Assembly (NCBI GenBank): GCA_030144725.1
Contig: JASKMD010000031.1
Coordinates: 203,501 to 267,500, forward strand
Origin: Haematococcus lacustris
Taxonomy: Eukaryota > Chlorophyta > Chlorophyceae > Chlamydomonadales > Haematococcaceae
DNA length: 64,000 nucleotides
Direction: 5' to 3'
Under the pieces are notes generated by a model. The model ran no database searches and was not told the origin of the DNA. It worked only from the letters and a program-made list of their open reading frames with translations. Shown here in pieces: positions 1 through 10,854 of this stretch. A program made the translations under genes and the position numbers. Positions within the stretch are counted from its first letter, which is position 1. Each line of letters opens with the position of its first letter.

Positions 1-1590
1 CCAACACATACCTGCAGCCACTAAAGCTGAGCTTCAAGCTCTCCTCAACGAGTACAGTGATGTGTTTGAAGCACTCACTAGTACCCCTCCTGAACGTCCT
101 GTGGGTCATACCATACCCCTGGTCCCTGACTCTCGTCCACCTGTGACCCCTATGTACCGTCTCAGTAAACCTGAGCAGGAGGAACTCAAGAAGCAGATCA
201 AGGACTACCTGGCCAAAGGTATGATTGAGCCCAGCTCCTCCCCCTATGCTGCCCCCATCCTGTTTGTGCAAAAAAAGTCTGGTGAGCTTCGACCTACCGT
301 CAGCTCAACAAGCTTACACTACGTGACCAGTACCCCTTGCCCAGGATTGATGATCTGTTTGACAGGTTATCAGGGTGCTCTGTCTTCTCCTCCTTTGACC
401 TACAAGCTGGTTACCACCAGATCAGGATCACCCCTGAGGACGTCCCCAAGACTCCCTTCAGGACTCCTGAGGGTCACTTCCAGTTCAAGGTATTCGCCTT
501 TGGCCTGACCAATGCACCTGCCACTTTCCAGCGTGTCATGAACGATGCTTTGTACCTGTTCTAGGGAAGTGTGCACTTGTGTACCTTGGTGACATACTGG
601 TCATGTCCAAGTCTCTACCTGAGCACATGCAGCATCTACGCCTTGTCTTTGACCTGCTGCATACTAACAAGCTGTATGCCAAGATGTCCAAATGTGAGTC
701 TATGCAGCTCACCCTGAAATTCCTTGGACATGTGATCTCAGTTGGGGCTATATCAGTGGATCCTGACAAGGTGAGAGCCATCGCTGACGGGCCTCTCCCT
801 TCCTCCCTGACCCAGCTGCAGTCATTCCTGGGTGCTGCCAACTTTGGCACTCCCAGCCTGACCATGAACGTCTTGCCTTCCATGAGCTTAAGTCTGCCGT
901 GGCTAACGTGCCCATGCTGCGCCTGCCAGATCATACCCAACCCTTCCAGGTGTACTGTGATGCCTCACTCCAAGGAGTAGGCGCAGTCCTGATGCAGGAT
1001 GGGTACCCCCTTGCTTATCTCAGCAAGAAGTTGTCCTCTGCTGAGGTCAATTACACCACAGGTGAGCAAGAGATGTTAGCTCTTGTCACTGCCTGTAAAG
1101 AATGGCGTTGCTACCTTAAAGGTGTGCCATTCACTCTGTTCACCGATCATAAGCCTTTGATATCACTGCCTTCACAAAAGACTTTGTCTAGGCGTCAGGC
1201 TAGGTGGATGGAGCTGCTGTCTAGGTTTGACTCTAAGCTGGAGTATATTCCTGGCCCTGTCAACCCAGCAGATCCTTTATCCCGGTTGTCTACTGGCCCC
1301 CAGGAAGGTGCCAACGTGTGTGCTGTGACCACCAGAAGGCAGGCCAAACTTTCCTGTAGGGGGGAGGGAGCTAGTGTGGCTCGTGCCCTTGAGCCATAAG
1401 CTACTGCAACTACTACTGATACAAGCCATAACAAGGACCCTGTTCCATTGGTCACCTCTACATCTAAAACTTTGGTGCAGTATCCTGCGGCTCCTGCCCA
1501 TCCTTTGGGTCTGTCTGATCAACTCATCAGGGATACCGGCTTGACCCTGCGTGTAACGGCGAGCCCTCTGGGTCCTCTGGGCCCTCTGGG
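1..1590 (+). pseudogene. Ty3/gypsy-type pol fragment (RT-RNase H), element 2, left copy
   Basis: Frames read, in order, the protease-RT linker (VGHTIPLVPDSRPP), RT palm motifs ([20 protein letters not shown]), the YxDD box as YLGD at about 579, then a full RNase H with YCDAS, TTGEQEMLAL, LFTDHKPL and NPADPLSR (899-1399). Reverse transcriptase copies element RNA into cDNA in cytoplasmic particles, and RNase H removes the template. Frame breaks occur near 290, 560 and 850. The catalytic YxDD has Asp to Gly, so RT is dead. After the stop at 1399 the same frame continues as RNase H-integrase linker to about 1590, where it meets element 1 tail to tail at a short CCCTCTGGG-type repeat. No integrase or LTR is seen. 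Confidence 0.9.
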
Positions 1591-4022
1591 TTGTGAGAGG
1601 TGCAGCAATATTGCTGAAACTACTGACAAACTTGCGCACATAATTAGCAGCGCCAAGGAATGGCTGTAATCCCTGGAGGGACTGGGGAATAGGCCAGTTA
1701 GCAATTGCTGAGACCTTATCAGGGTCTACAACAATGCCTCCAGCGGTGACCAGATGGCCTAAGAGTTTAAGTGTATAACGCATAAACTCACATTTAGATA
1801 GTTTTGCATACAACTTATTCTTACGCAGTAGTTCAAAGACTTGCTTAAGGTGCAGCAGGTGATTCTGAACTGACCTAGACATGACAAGGATGTCCTCCAG
1901 ATACACCAAGGCACACTTACCCAGCACAGTAGCAAAGGCGTCATTCATGTCCCGTTGAAATGTAGCTGGAGCGTTGGTCAGTCCAAAGCATAACACCTTG
2001 AACTGAAAGTGACCTTCAGGTGTGCAGAAGGCCGTTTTAGGCACATCCTCAGGAGTGATCTTGATCTGGTGGTAACCAGCCTGCAGGTCTAGGGAACAGA
2101 AGACTTTGCAGCCAGACAGCTTGTCAAACAAGTCATCAATGCGAGGCAGTGGGTACTGGTCACACAGTGTGATCTTGTTGAGCTGTCTATAGTCTATACA
2201 CATTCTCAGTTCACCTGACTTCTTCTGAACAAACAGGACAGGAGCTGCATAAGGAGAAGAGCTTGGATCAATCATACCTTTAGCCGGGAGGTCTTGTATC
2301 TATTGCTTCAGCTCGTCATGCTCAGGCTTGCTTAGCCTGTACATGGGAGTGGCTGGAGGGCGGTTACCAGGTTCCAGGGGGTATTGTATGACCCACTGGG
2401 CGGTCTGGTGGCAAGCCAGTGAGAGGTGTGAACACATCACTGTATTCTGCCAGCAGAGAATCCAATTGAGCTTTGATAGCATCAGGGAGACCATGAGGGG
2501 TCACCTCAGGTTGAGGTATGGCAGAGCCATCAGGGCTGATAAGAGCCACAACGGCACGACCGCCTTTCCTCAACCACCTTGCTGCTACCTTGGCGGTAGC
2601 CATTGGTACAGTAGCCTTCATGGCATTGATGAGAAAGGCAGGTGGAGGAGTGACTATGGGTTGCTTGATAGCAGGGATTGCTGCAGGAGGTACTGCAGAG
2701 TGACATGGTAACTGAACAGCAGGTTCACCGGGGCGGGCTAAAGACAAAGTCTTGTGCTCATATGACAACGTAGCCTGATTAGCAAACAACCAATCATCAC
2801 CCAGAAGCACGTCATAGCCCCTTACAAACTGAGGCATGACAGTCAGTTTGCACCTTGCATGGTGACCTGGCAAAGACAAAGGCACTAATACAAATCCATT
2901 GCAGGACAGTGACGCCTTGTCTGCAAGCAGCCAGGTACGCTCAACAGCATATCTATGAACAGGCAAATTGTGGGCAAAGACAAAGTCTGCACTAATGAAA
3001 GGGTGTGTGGCTCTTGTGTCACACAGGAACTTAGCCGCATGGCTATCTACGGTGCCTTCAAAGGAGAAGTGCAACGAACCACACTCAACAGTTGATCCAC
3101 AGATCAGTGCAGGAGGCACAGTTACCGCAACATCCTCAAGTACACCAGAACAGTTTTGGCGTTCTGTCTGGGCAATCTCCTATTTGTTGGCTTTAGATGA
3201 GCCAGAGCTGGGGCCAGGACCACCAGGGCCGGGGCCAGAACCAGGGCCGGGCCTGCCACGCTTACCGCCGCCACCACCATCCCCCCTGCTGCTGCTGCCA
3301 CCACCCTTGCCACTGCCTGAGGCAGGCCTCTTCTGCTTAGCTGCCCGCTTGGCTGCGATGGCTTCCTTTAGCTTCCTAACCAAAGTCAGGGTGCCCAGCT
3401 GACGCTGGGCTTGCTCAGGGTCAGGCCAGCTGCCTTCTTCAGCCAGTGGGGCACCCAGTGACCGTCCCGGCCGCAGCACAGGCAGTTGGTGGTGGGCTCA
3501 CCACCCAAGTCACCATGATCAGTGGGTGCAGGGGCAGATGAGCCGGGCCTCGATGGGCCACCCACCTCGCGGCGCAAGGCCGCTACCTGTGGCACAGGGG
3601 GAACATTCTTCTTGGGAGGAGGAGGAGGCATGGCAGTGCCAGCACAGGCAACGATAACCTTATGATTTTGTATTGATATTTCAATAACATCATCAAGGGT
3701 AGGGTTGGTCAAGGCTAGAAGGTCCTTGGTAACTGGGGTACGCAGGTCAGTTGCTAGGCCACGCAAGAATGCGGAGACCATCATAGCATTGTCCATGCAC
3801 AAGGTACCAACTAGGATAAAGGTATTCCTGAAATCCGTAACATAGGATTGTAGGGATGTGCTAGGTTTCATGGACAGGTTATGTCCAGTAAGTGACTTCT
3901 GACGAGCTGAGTCAATATCTTTAAATAGATCTTCACCAGTATATTGTACAAATTGTTCCTTAAGAACAGACCAAGTAGGATATGCCCCATTGGTGATAGC
4001 ACATGTATCTCTTATAGATTGA
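1590..4022 (-). pseudogene. Ty3/gypsy-type gag-PR-RT fragment, element 1, left copy
   Basis: Read from 4022 down: gag core with a CCHC-like knuckle, a Gly/Pro-rich tail, retropepsin (3119-2364) and RT (2275-1590). It is the inverted copy of the element at 4783-7265 and carries the same lesions: gag frameshift, protease-RT frameshift, and a TAG shortly before the RT start at 2275. Its upstream part is cut by the palindrome centre, where the left arm lacks a few gag bases present on the right. The fragment ends in the RT thumb/connection region against element 2. Confidence 0.88.
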
Positions 4023-4832
4023 CCTGTCCCTTGCTCGACCGGTTGGTACGGGGAAGAGTGCCAAGAACTTTCATTGTCCCGTTAAAACCAGCATGCGCGA
4101 GGACTGGGGCTCTTCTGAGGCCCTCGCTGCCCTCGAAGAGGTTGCGCTGCTCGTCCTACATCGGTCGAGCAGGGCTGTGTGCGTGTGTCTGTAGGATGCC
4201 GGAGGCCAGCTTGGCTTCCGCGGAGTATTACTGTAACCGCTGTGTAACCGCTGTTTTTACTGGAAAAGTTGCAGTACATTTACTGTAACCGCTGCTTAGC
4301 CGCTGTCTTTTACTGAAACAGCTGCTGAAGTTTTACTGTAAGCCGCTGCGTTACCGCTATTTGTACGTGAAACAGCGCAGGGGCCGTCGACAAAGCTGGG
4401 CGTCGCAGTATCGCTTTCGATGCTGCTCGCTTATCGTGCTAGATGTATCTAGCCCGGAAGCGGCAGCCTCGTAATCGTACTGGGACTACCTGCTATAATG
4501 TCGTCGGCCCCTGCGCTGTTTCACGTTCAAATAGCGGTACGCTGCGGCCTCGTCTTCAAGCCTTTGTCGTAAACGACTCGGCTACGCCTCGTCGTTTACT
4601 GCAACTTTCGACGAGGTCTCGGTCGTTATTTTCCGCGTAACAGCTTGGCCTCCGACATTATACTATACAAACCATACAGTCCCTTGCTCGACCGGTTAGG
4701 TACGACAGGGCAACCCCGAGGGCAGCAGGGCCTCAGAAAAGCCCCATTCCTCTGCTCATGCTGGTTTTAACCACTGCTGGTTTTGGCCCTCTTCCCTTCG
4801 TACCTAACCGGTCGAGCAAGGGACTTATGGTT
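4023..4832. other. Palindrome spacer made of nested inverted repeats
   Basis: The spacer joins the two arms. Its outer parts (about 4026-4176 and 4679-4824) are diverged inverted copies of each other, and each is itself a foldback. In the right one, 26 bp at 4679-4704 are the exact reverse complement of 4799-4824. The middle (about 4195-4670) belongs to a repeat family also found at 13,291-13,606. The right foldback end overlaps real gag codons (YLTGRARDLWF), so part of it is a rearranged gag piece, not necessarily an independent MITE. Confidence 0.75.
4195..4670. repeat. Dispersed repeat, copy 1 (TIR-like ends)
   Basis: It starts near GGATGCCGGAGGCCAGCTTGG and ends in CAGCTTGGCCTCCGACATTATACTATAC-type sequence, whose reverse complement resembles the start (GGAGGCCA followed by a GCTTGG/AGCTG core). 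The interior has repeated TTTACTGTAACCGCTG-like segments. The copy at 13,291-13,606 shares both the GTTTTAC-CGCTGCGT part and the final 50 bp. It has no coding sequence, so it is probably a non-autonomous DNA element. Confidence 0.6.
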
Positions 4833-5675
4833 TCAATCTATAAGAGATACATGTGCTATCACCAATGGGGCATATCCTACTTGGTCTGTTCTTAAGGAAC
4901 AATTTGTACAATATACTGGTGAAGATCTATTTAAAGATATTGACTCAGCTCGTCAGAAGTCACTTACTGGACATAACCTGTCCATGAAACCTAGCACATC
5001 CCTACAATCCTATGTTACGGATTTCAGGAATACCTTTATCCTAGTTGGTACCTTGTGCATGGACAATGCTATGATGGTCTCCGCATTCTTGCGTGGCCTA
5101 GCAACTGACCTGCGTACCCCAGTTACCAAGGACCTTCTAGCCTTGACCAACCCTACCCTTGATGATGTTATTGAAATATCAATACAAAATCATAAGGTTA
5201 TCGTTGCCTGTGCTGGCACTGCCATGCCTCCTCCTCCTCCCAAGAAGAATGTTCCCCCTGTGCCACAGGTAGCGGCCTTGCGCCGCGAGGTGGGTGGCCC
5301 ATCGAGGCCCGGCTCATCTGCCCCTGCACCCACTGATCATGGTGACTTGGGTGGTGAGCCCACCACCAACTGCCTGTGCTGCGGCCGGGACGGTCACTGG
5401 GTGCCCCACTGGCTGAAGAAGGCAGCTGGCCTGACCCTGAGCAAGCCCAGCGTCAGCTGGGCACCCTGACTTTGGTTAGGAAGCTAAAGGAAGCCATCGC
5501 AGCCAAGCGGGCAGCTAAGCAGAAGAGGCCTGCCTCAGGCAGTGGCAAGGGTGGTGGCAGCAGCAGCAGGGGGGATGGTGGTGGCGGCGGTAAGCGTGGC
5601 AGGCCCGGCCCTGGTTCTGGCCCCGGCCCTGGTGGTCCTGGCCCCAGCTCTGGCTCATCTAAAGCCAACAAATAG
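4783..5675 (+). pseudogene. gag of Ty3/gypsy-type element 1, right copy
   Basis: Gag forms the particle that packages element RNA. The frame contains FPSYLTGRARDLWFQ and SIRDTCAITNGAYP, matching the equivalent FLLGKAREIWFKSIRD of element 2, then the helical YVTDFRNTF/FLRGLATDLRTPV core. A zinc-knuckle-like CLCCGRDGHW lies near 5370-5400. A frameshift near 5460 ends the first frame at 5469. The reading continues from 5376 in another frame as a basic, Gly/Pro-rich tail to 5675. The 5' end of gag is lost at the palindrome spacer. Confidence 0.85.
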
Positions 5676-5735
5676 GAGATTGCCCAGACAGAACGCCAAA
5701 ACTGTTCTGGTGTACTTGAGGATGTTGCGGTAACT

Positions 5736-6491
5736 GTGCCTCCTGCACTGATCTGTGGATCAACTGTTGAGTGTGGTTCGTTGCACTTCTCCTTTGAAGG
5801 CACCGTAGATAGCCATGCGGCTAAGTTCCTGTGTGACACAAGAGCCACACACCCTTTCATTAGTGCAGACTTTGTCTTTGCCCACAATTTGCCTGTTCAT
5901 AGATATGCTGTTGAGCGTACCTGGCTGCTTGCAGACAAGGCGTCACTGTCCTGCAATGGATTTGTATTAGTGCCTTTGTCTTTGCCAGGTCACCATGCAA
6001 GGTGCAAACTGACTGTCATGCCTCAGTTTGTAAGGGGCTATGACGTGCTTCTGGGTGATGATTGGTTGTTTGCTAATCAGGCTACGTTGTCATATGAGCA
6101 CAAGACTTTGTCTTTAGCCCGCCCCGGTGAACCTGCTGTTCAGTTACCATGTCACTCTGCAGTACCTCCTGCAGCAATCCCTGCTATCAAGCAACCCATA
6201 GTCACTCCTCCACCTGCCTTTCTCATCAATGCCATGAAGGCTACTGTACCAATGGCTACCGCCAAGGTAGCAGCAAGGTGGTTGAGGAAAGGTGGTCGTG
6301 CCGTTGTGGCTCTTATCAGCCCTGATGGCTCTGCCATACCTCAACCTGAGGTGACCCCTCATGGTCTCCCTGATGCTATCAAAGCTCAATTGGATTCTCT
6401 GCTGGCAGAATACAGTGATGTGTTCACACCTCTCACTGGCTTGCCACCAGACCGCCCAGTGGGTCATACAATACCCCCTGGAACCTGGTAA
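5736..6491 (+). pseudogene. Retropepsin-type protease of element 1, right copy
   Basis: This is an aspartic protease that would cleave the gag-pol polyprotein. Visible landmarks are the pre-active-site stretch HAAKFLCDTRATHPFIS and the downstream LLGDDWL. The expected active site is DTGA or DSGA. Here it reads DTRA, so the glycine is lost and the enzyme should be inactive. The frame ends at 6491 after a 1-nt frameshift in the PR-RT linker (GHTIPPGTW then stop). Confidence 0.85.
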
Positions 6492-6492
6492 C

Positions 6493-7275
6493 CGCCCTCC
6501 AGCCACTCCCATGTACAGGCTAAGCAAGCCTGAGCATGACGAGCTGAAGCAATAGATACAAGACCTCCCGGCTAAAGGTATGATTGATCCAAGCTCTTCT
6601 CCTTATGCAGCTCCTGTCCTGTTTGTTCAGAAGAAGTCAGGTGAACTGAGAATGTGTATAGACTATAGACAGCTCAACAAGATCACACTGTGTGACCAGT
6701 ACCCACTGCCTCGCATTGATGACTTGTTTGACAAGCTGTCTGGCTGCAAAGTCTTCTGTTCCCTAGACCTGCAGGCTGGTTACCACCAGATCAAGATCAC
6801 TCCTGAGGATGTGCCTAAAACGGCCTTCTGCACACCTGAAGGTCACTTTCAGTTCAAGGTGTTATGCTTTGGACTGACCAACGCTCCAGCTACATTTCAA
6901 CGGGACATGAATGACGCCTTTGCTACTGTGCTGGGTAAGTGTGCCTTGGTGTATCTGGAGGACATCCTTGTCATGTCTAGGTCAGTTCAGAATCACCTGC
7001 TGCACCTTAAGCAAGTCTTTGAACTACTGCGTAAGAATAAGTTGTATGCAAAACTATCTAAATGTGAGTTTATGCGTTATACACTTAAACTCTTAGGCCA
7101 TCTGGTCACCGCTGGAGGCATTGTTGTAGACCCTGATAAGGTCTCAGCAATTGCTAACTGGCCTATTCCCCAGTCCCTCCAGGGATTACAGCCATTCCTT
7201 GGCGCTGCTAATTATGTGCGCAAGTTTGTCAGTAGTTTCAGCAATATTGCTGCACCTCTCACAACCCAGAGGGCC
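6493..7275 (+). pseudogene. Reverse transcriptase of element 1, right copy, truncated
   Basis: After a frameshift and an in-frame TAG near 6553, RT reads from 6580: [51 protein letters not shown], then YLED where YLDD is expected. The conservative Asp to Glu change at the metal site would abolish or cripple catalysis. The sequence stops being RT after FSNIAAPLT (about 7262). From there to 7578 it is antisense element 2 tail. No RNase H or integrase of element 1 remains. Confidence 0.88.
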
Positions 7276-7956
7276 CAGAGGACCCAGAGGGCTCGCCGTT
7301 ACACGCAGGTTCAAGCCGGTATCCCTGATGAGTTGATCAGACAGACCCAAAGGATGGGCAGGAGCCGCAGGATACTGCACCAAAGTTTTAGATGTAGAGG
7401 TGACCAATGGAACAGGGTCCTTGTTATGGCTTGTATCAGTAGTAGTTGCAGTAGCTTATGGCTCAAGGGCACGAGCCACACTAGCTCCCTCCCCCCTACA
7501 GGAAAGTTTGGCCTGCCTTCTGGTGGTCACAGCACACACGTTGGCACCTTCCTGGGGGCCAGTAGACAACCGGGATAAAGGATCTGCTGGGTTGACAGGG
7601 CCAGGAATATACTCCAGCTTAGAGTCAAACCTAGACAGCAGCTCCATCCACCTAGCCTGACGCCTAGACAAAGTCTTTTGTGAAGGCAGTGATATCAAAG
7701 GCTTATGATCGGTGAACAGAGTGAATGGCACACCTTTAAGGTAGCAACGCCATTCTTTACAGGCAGTGACAAGAGCTAACATCTCTTGCTCACCTGTGGT
7801 GTAATTGACCTCAGCAGAGGACAACTTCTTGCTGAGATAAGCAAGGGGGTACCCATCCTGCATCAGGACTGCGCCTACTCCTTGGAGTGAGGCATCACAG
7901 TACACCTGGAAGGGTTGGGTATGATCTGGCAGGCGCAGCATGGGCACGTTAGCCAC
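7262..7956 (-). pseudogene. RNase H domain and RH-IN linker of element 2, right copy
   Basis: Read from 7956 down to 7456, this is a clean RNase H frame: YCDASLQGVGAVL, TGEQEMLALVTACKEW, FTDHKPL, NPADPLSRL, with all acidic catalytic positions visible. It ends with a TAA at 7456 followed by in-frame linker to the junction near 7265-7295. It is truncated before integrase. The domain itself is intact, unlike the RT upstream of it. Confidence 0.88.
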
Positions 7957-8760
7957 GGCAGACTTAAGCTCATGGAAGGCAAGACGTTCATGGTCAGGCT
8001 GGGAGTGCCAAAGTTGGCAGCACCCAGGAATGACTGCAGCTGGGTCAGGGAGGAAGGGAGAGGCCCGTCAGCGATGGCTCCCACCTTGTCAGGATCCACT
8101 GATATAGCCCCAACTGAGATCACATGTCCAAGGAATTTCAGGGTGAGCTGCATAGACTCACATTTGGACATCTTGGCATACAGCTTGTTAGTATGCAGCA
8201 GGTCAAAGACAAGGCGTAGATGCTGCATGTGCTCAGGTAGAGACTTGGACATGACCAGTATGTCACCAAGGTACACAAGTGCACACTTCCCCAGAACAGG
8301 TACAAAGCATCGTTCATGACACGCTGGAAAGTGGCAGGTGCATTGGTCAGGCCAAAGGAGAATACCTTGAACTGGAAGTGACCCTTAGGAGTCCTGAAGG
8401 CAATCTTGGGGACGTCCTCAGGGGTGATCCTGATCTGGTGGTAACCAGCTTGTAGGTCAAAGGAGGAGAAGACAGAGCACCCTGATAACCTGTCAAACAG
8501 ATCATCAATCCTAGGCAAGGGGTACTGGTCACGTAGTGTAAGCTTGTTGAGCTGACGGTAGGTCGACGCTCACCAGACTTTTTTTGCACAAACAGGATGG
8601 GGGCAGCATAGGGGGAGGAGCTGGGCTCAATCATACCTTTGGCCAGGTAGTCCTTGATCTGCTTCTTGAGTTCCTCCTGCTCAGGTTTATTAACACGGTA
8701 CATAGGGGTCACAGGTGGACGAGAGTCAGGGACCAGGGGTATGGTATGACCCACAGGACG
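7875..8760 (-). pseudogene. Reverse transcriptase of element 2, right copy, frameshifted
   Basis: RT motifs run from about 8740 (KPEQEELKKQIKDYLAKGMI) through [12 protein letters not shown] and [10 protein letters not shown] to [11 protein letters not shown], then LGHVISVGAISVDPDKV. Frame changes near 8565, 8290 and 8000 break it into pieces. YxDD is YLGD. A few codons differ from the left-arm copy (for example LSKPEQ versus VNKPEQ). Confidence 0.88.
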
Positions 8761-9510
8761 TTCAGGAGGGGTACTAGTGAGTGCTTCAAACACATCACTG
8801 TACTCGTTGAGGAGAGCTTGAAGCTCAGCTTTAGTGGCTGCAGGTATGTGTTGGTTGTCATGGTCACTGGGATTACCAGGACTGGCAGAGGCAGAGCCTT
8901 CAGCCATGACTAAAGCCACGACAGCACGGCCTCCTTTAAGGAGCCATCCGGACGCCTGGGTTGCTGAGATTAACTCAGGTTTGACTCTAAGAGCATTGAT
9001 TAAAAAGGCAGGGGTTGGTCTTACAGAAGAACAGAACCCAACACCCTTTGGAACTGCCACAGCAGGACATGGCAGTGTTACAACAGTCTTGCAACCAGCA
9101 GCCAAAGAAAGAGGTTTACTCTCATAAGAAAGGGTGGCCTTGTTGGCAAAAAGCCACTCATCACCCAGAAGCACAGCATAACCCTACACAAAGCTAGGCA
9201 TGACAATCAGCCTGCTTGTGGCACAGTGACCAGGTAGACACAGGTCTACAGTGGCAAACTGATTGCATGACAGAGTGGTGTTGTCAGCAAGGGACCACTG
9301 TTGTGTTGTGGGGATTGACTCCAGTGGCAGTGCATGCTTCGGAGCAAAGGCAGTGCGGGTAAAGGAGTGTGTGGCACCAACATCACACAAGAAGCGTGCC
9401 TTATGCCCATTGACAGTGCCAGCAAACAGGAAATGCAGTGATCCTTCCTCTTGAGCAATACCACAAAGTACAGCCTTAAGTTCATCAGCAGCAGGACATG
9501 TGGGTACCAC
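8761..9510 (-). pseudogene. Protease of element 2
   Basis: Landmarks are GSLHFLFAGTVNGHKARFLCD followed by DVGATHSF (active-site D-x-G-A kept, with Val in place of Thr/Ser), and LLGDEWLFANKATLSYE downstream. A TAG at about 9184 interrupts the frame just before GYAVLLGDEW. The region then continues into the PR-RT linker (9174-8760). Only the first part of this stretch lies in the palindrome. From 8855 on it is single copy in this window. Confidence 0.85.
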
Positions 9511-9657
9511 AGTACAGGTCTGGCTACCTGACAGGGCAAACCCTAGTGGGGGCCAGGAGCACGGCCACCACCACGACCACCTCCACCACGGCCAGAACGG
9601 CCACCGCGGCCACCAGGACCAGTGCGGGGTTGGCTGGGGCCAGGGGTTTGAGCCACC

Positions 9658-10740
9658 ATGGTCAGCAGGAGGCTAGGGACGGGGGCGCTTGTTGCCAGAG
9701 GCAGACTTCAGCTTCTCGTTGGCTGCCTGCATGGCCAGGTACATACCGAGATTGACGTTTTTGCGCATCGCCTCCTCCTGGGTCAGGTGAGCGTCAGGGC
9801 ACTCGGGGGACCGGTGACCGGTGACGCCACAGTGGTAGCACCAGATGACTGGCACCGGCGGCGGAGCCGCAGCAGCATGAGAACGGGAAGTCCCAGCGCC
9901 ACCAGCGCCGCCGGCGCGGCCAAGACGGCCGGGAGTGATAGGGAGTGACGAGCAGAAATCTGCAATCGAACAGCAGCAGCATGACTACCACCACCACGTT
10001 TGTTGGGAGTAGCATTGGCACCAACAGCAGCAATGCTAGCCTTATGGTTGTCAATAGCAGCAGCAACAGCATCCTCAAGGGTGGGGTCAGGCAAGGACCT
10101 GAGGTCTTTAGCCACAACACCACGCAGTTGGGGTGTGAGCCCCCTTTGAAAGATGGCCACAGTCAGTGTTCTGTTCATACACCCTGCACCACACAGAGTG
10201 ATGGTATTGCGGAAGTCAGTAATGTACTCCTGCAGGGTGACACCTGAGGTCATGCGAAGCAGCTCAAGGTTCATCAGTTTGTCATGAGCATGGTCAAGGT
10301 CAGTTGTCAAATCCTCCCCTACCATCTCAACAAACTGCTTGCACAGATAGTGTCAGGGGGGGTACCCACTGTATGTCAGGGCATATGAATCCCTGATGGA
10401 CTTGAACCATATCTCCCTAGCCTTGCCTAACAAGAAAGATGGCAGAGCAAGAGCAGGATCAAGATTATTGGTAGCACAGTGCACCTCCAAGTCCTCAAGG
10501 AAGGTGACAGCACGTTTACCCTGAGCAAGACTGTTATCAGTCCAACGCTCAATAGGGGGCAAGCCCCTGTGGGAGTGCACCACAATGTCAGGTACCTGAG
10601 GCACATTAGTATGTGGGAGTGGGGCAAAACCATTAGCTAGCCCAGCATACTTCTGACGGATTGCAACAATAGATGCTGATGGCTTGGAGACAGGCCTAAG
10701 GCTCTGTCCTACGGGAGCCCTGCCAGAGGCAGGAGCACCC
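9658..10740 (-). pseudogene. gag of element 2 with CCHC zinc knuckle
   Basis: Read from about 10,740 down: a Pro-rich start, IERWTDNSLAQGKRAVTFLED, LPSFLLGKAREIWFKSIRD (10,604-10,353), a frame break, then LQEYITDFRNTITLCGAG and FQRGLTPQLRG (10,325-9783). A CCHC knuckle CYHCGVTGHRSPEC lies at about 9850-9800, followed by a basic tail. Gag packages element RNA, and the knuckle binds nucleic acid. Three frames are needed to read it, so it is a pseudogene. No LTR or primer-binding site was recognised before the microsatellite that starts at 10,855. Confidence 0.85.
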
Positions 10741-10854
10741 TAGGCCACTGTGGCTGGTGCAAAAAATATTAATGAATAACCAACATAACTACTTTATTAC
10801 ATCATAATACTCCTAGACTGAATATGGTGCAATTACGTAAGATGAGGTCCGCCG

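Larger units (their letters stand above)
1..4022. repeat. Left arm of a giant palindrome
   Basis: Every landmark in this arm has an inverted partner at 8855 minus its position, with no indel: reading-frame ends at 579, 899, 1399, 2275, 3119 and 3871 pair with 8276, 7956, 7456, 6580, 5736 and 4984. Pairing breaks at 4023/4832. Only scattered substitutions separate the arms. They are denser in the outermost 500 bp, for example near 150-165 and 450-500. The arm is cut by the window start, so its true length is unknown. Both arms share the same frameshifts and stops, so the inversion-duplication is younger than the decay of the retrotransposons inside it. Confidence 0.95.
4833..8854. repeat. Right arm of the giant palindrome
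   Basis: This is the inverted copy of 1-4022. The sequence continues without a break into more retrotransposon (to about 10,740), so 8854 is set only by where the window starts and is not a natural boundary. Confidence 0.95.

Noticed and set aside
2328..2711. Plus-strand 127-residue frame and its mirror at 6144-6527
   Set aside because: Antisense shadow of the protease/RT frame; present twice only because of the palindrome.
4679..4824. Independent foldback MITE
   Set aside because: Kept only as an inverted repeat: its right end encodes authentic gag residues, so at least that half is retrotransposon sequence.
9658..10123. Leu-rich minus frame that looks like a membrane protein
   Set aside because: It is an out-of-frame reading of the gag gene whose correct frame has the zinc knuckle.
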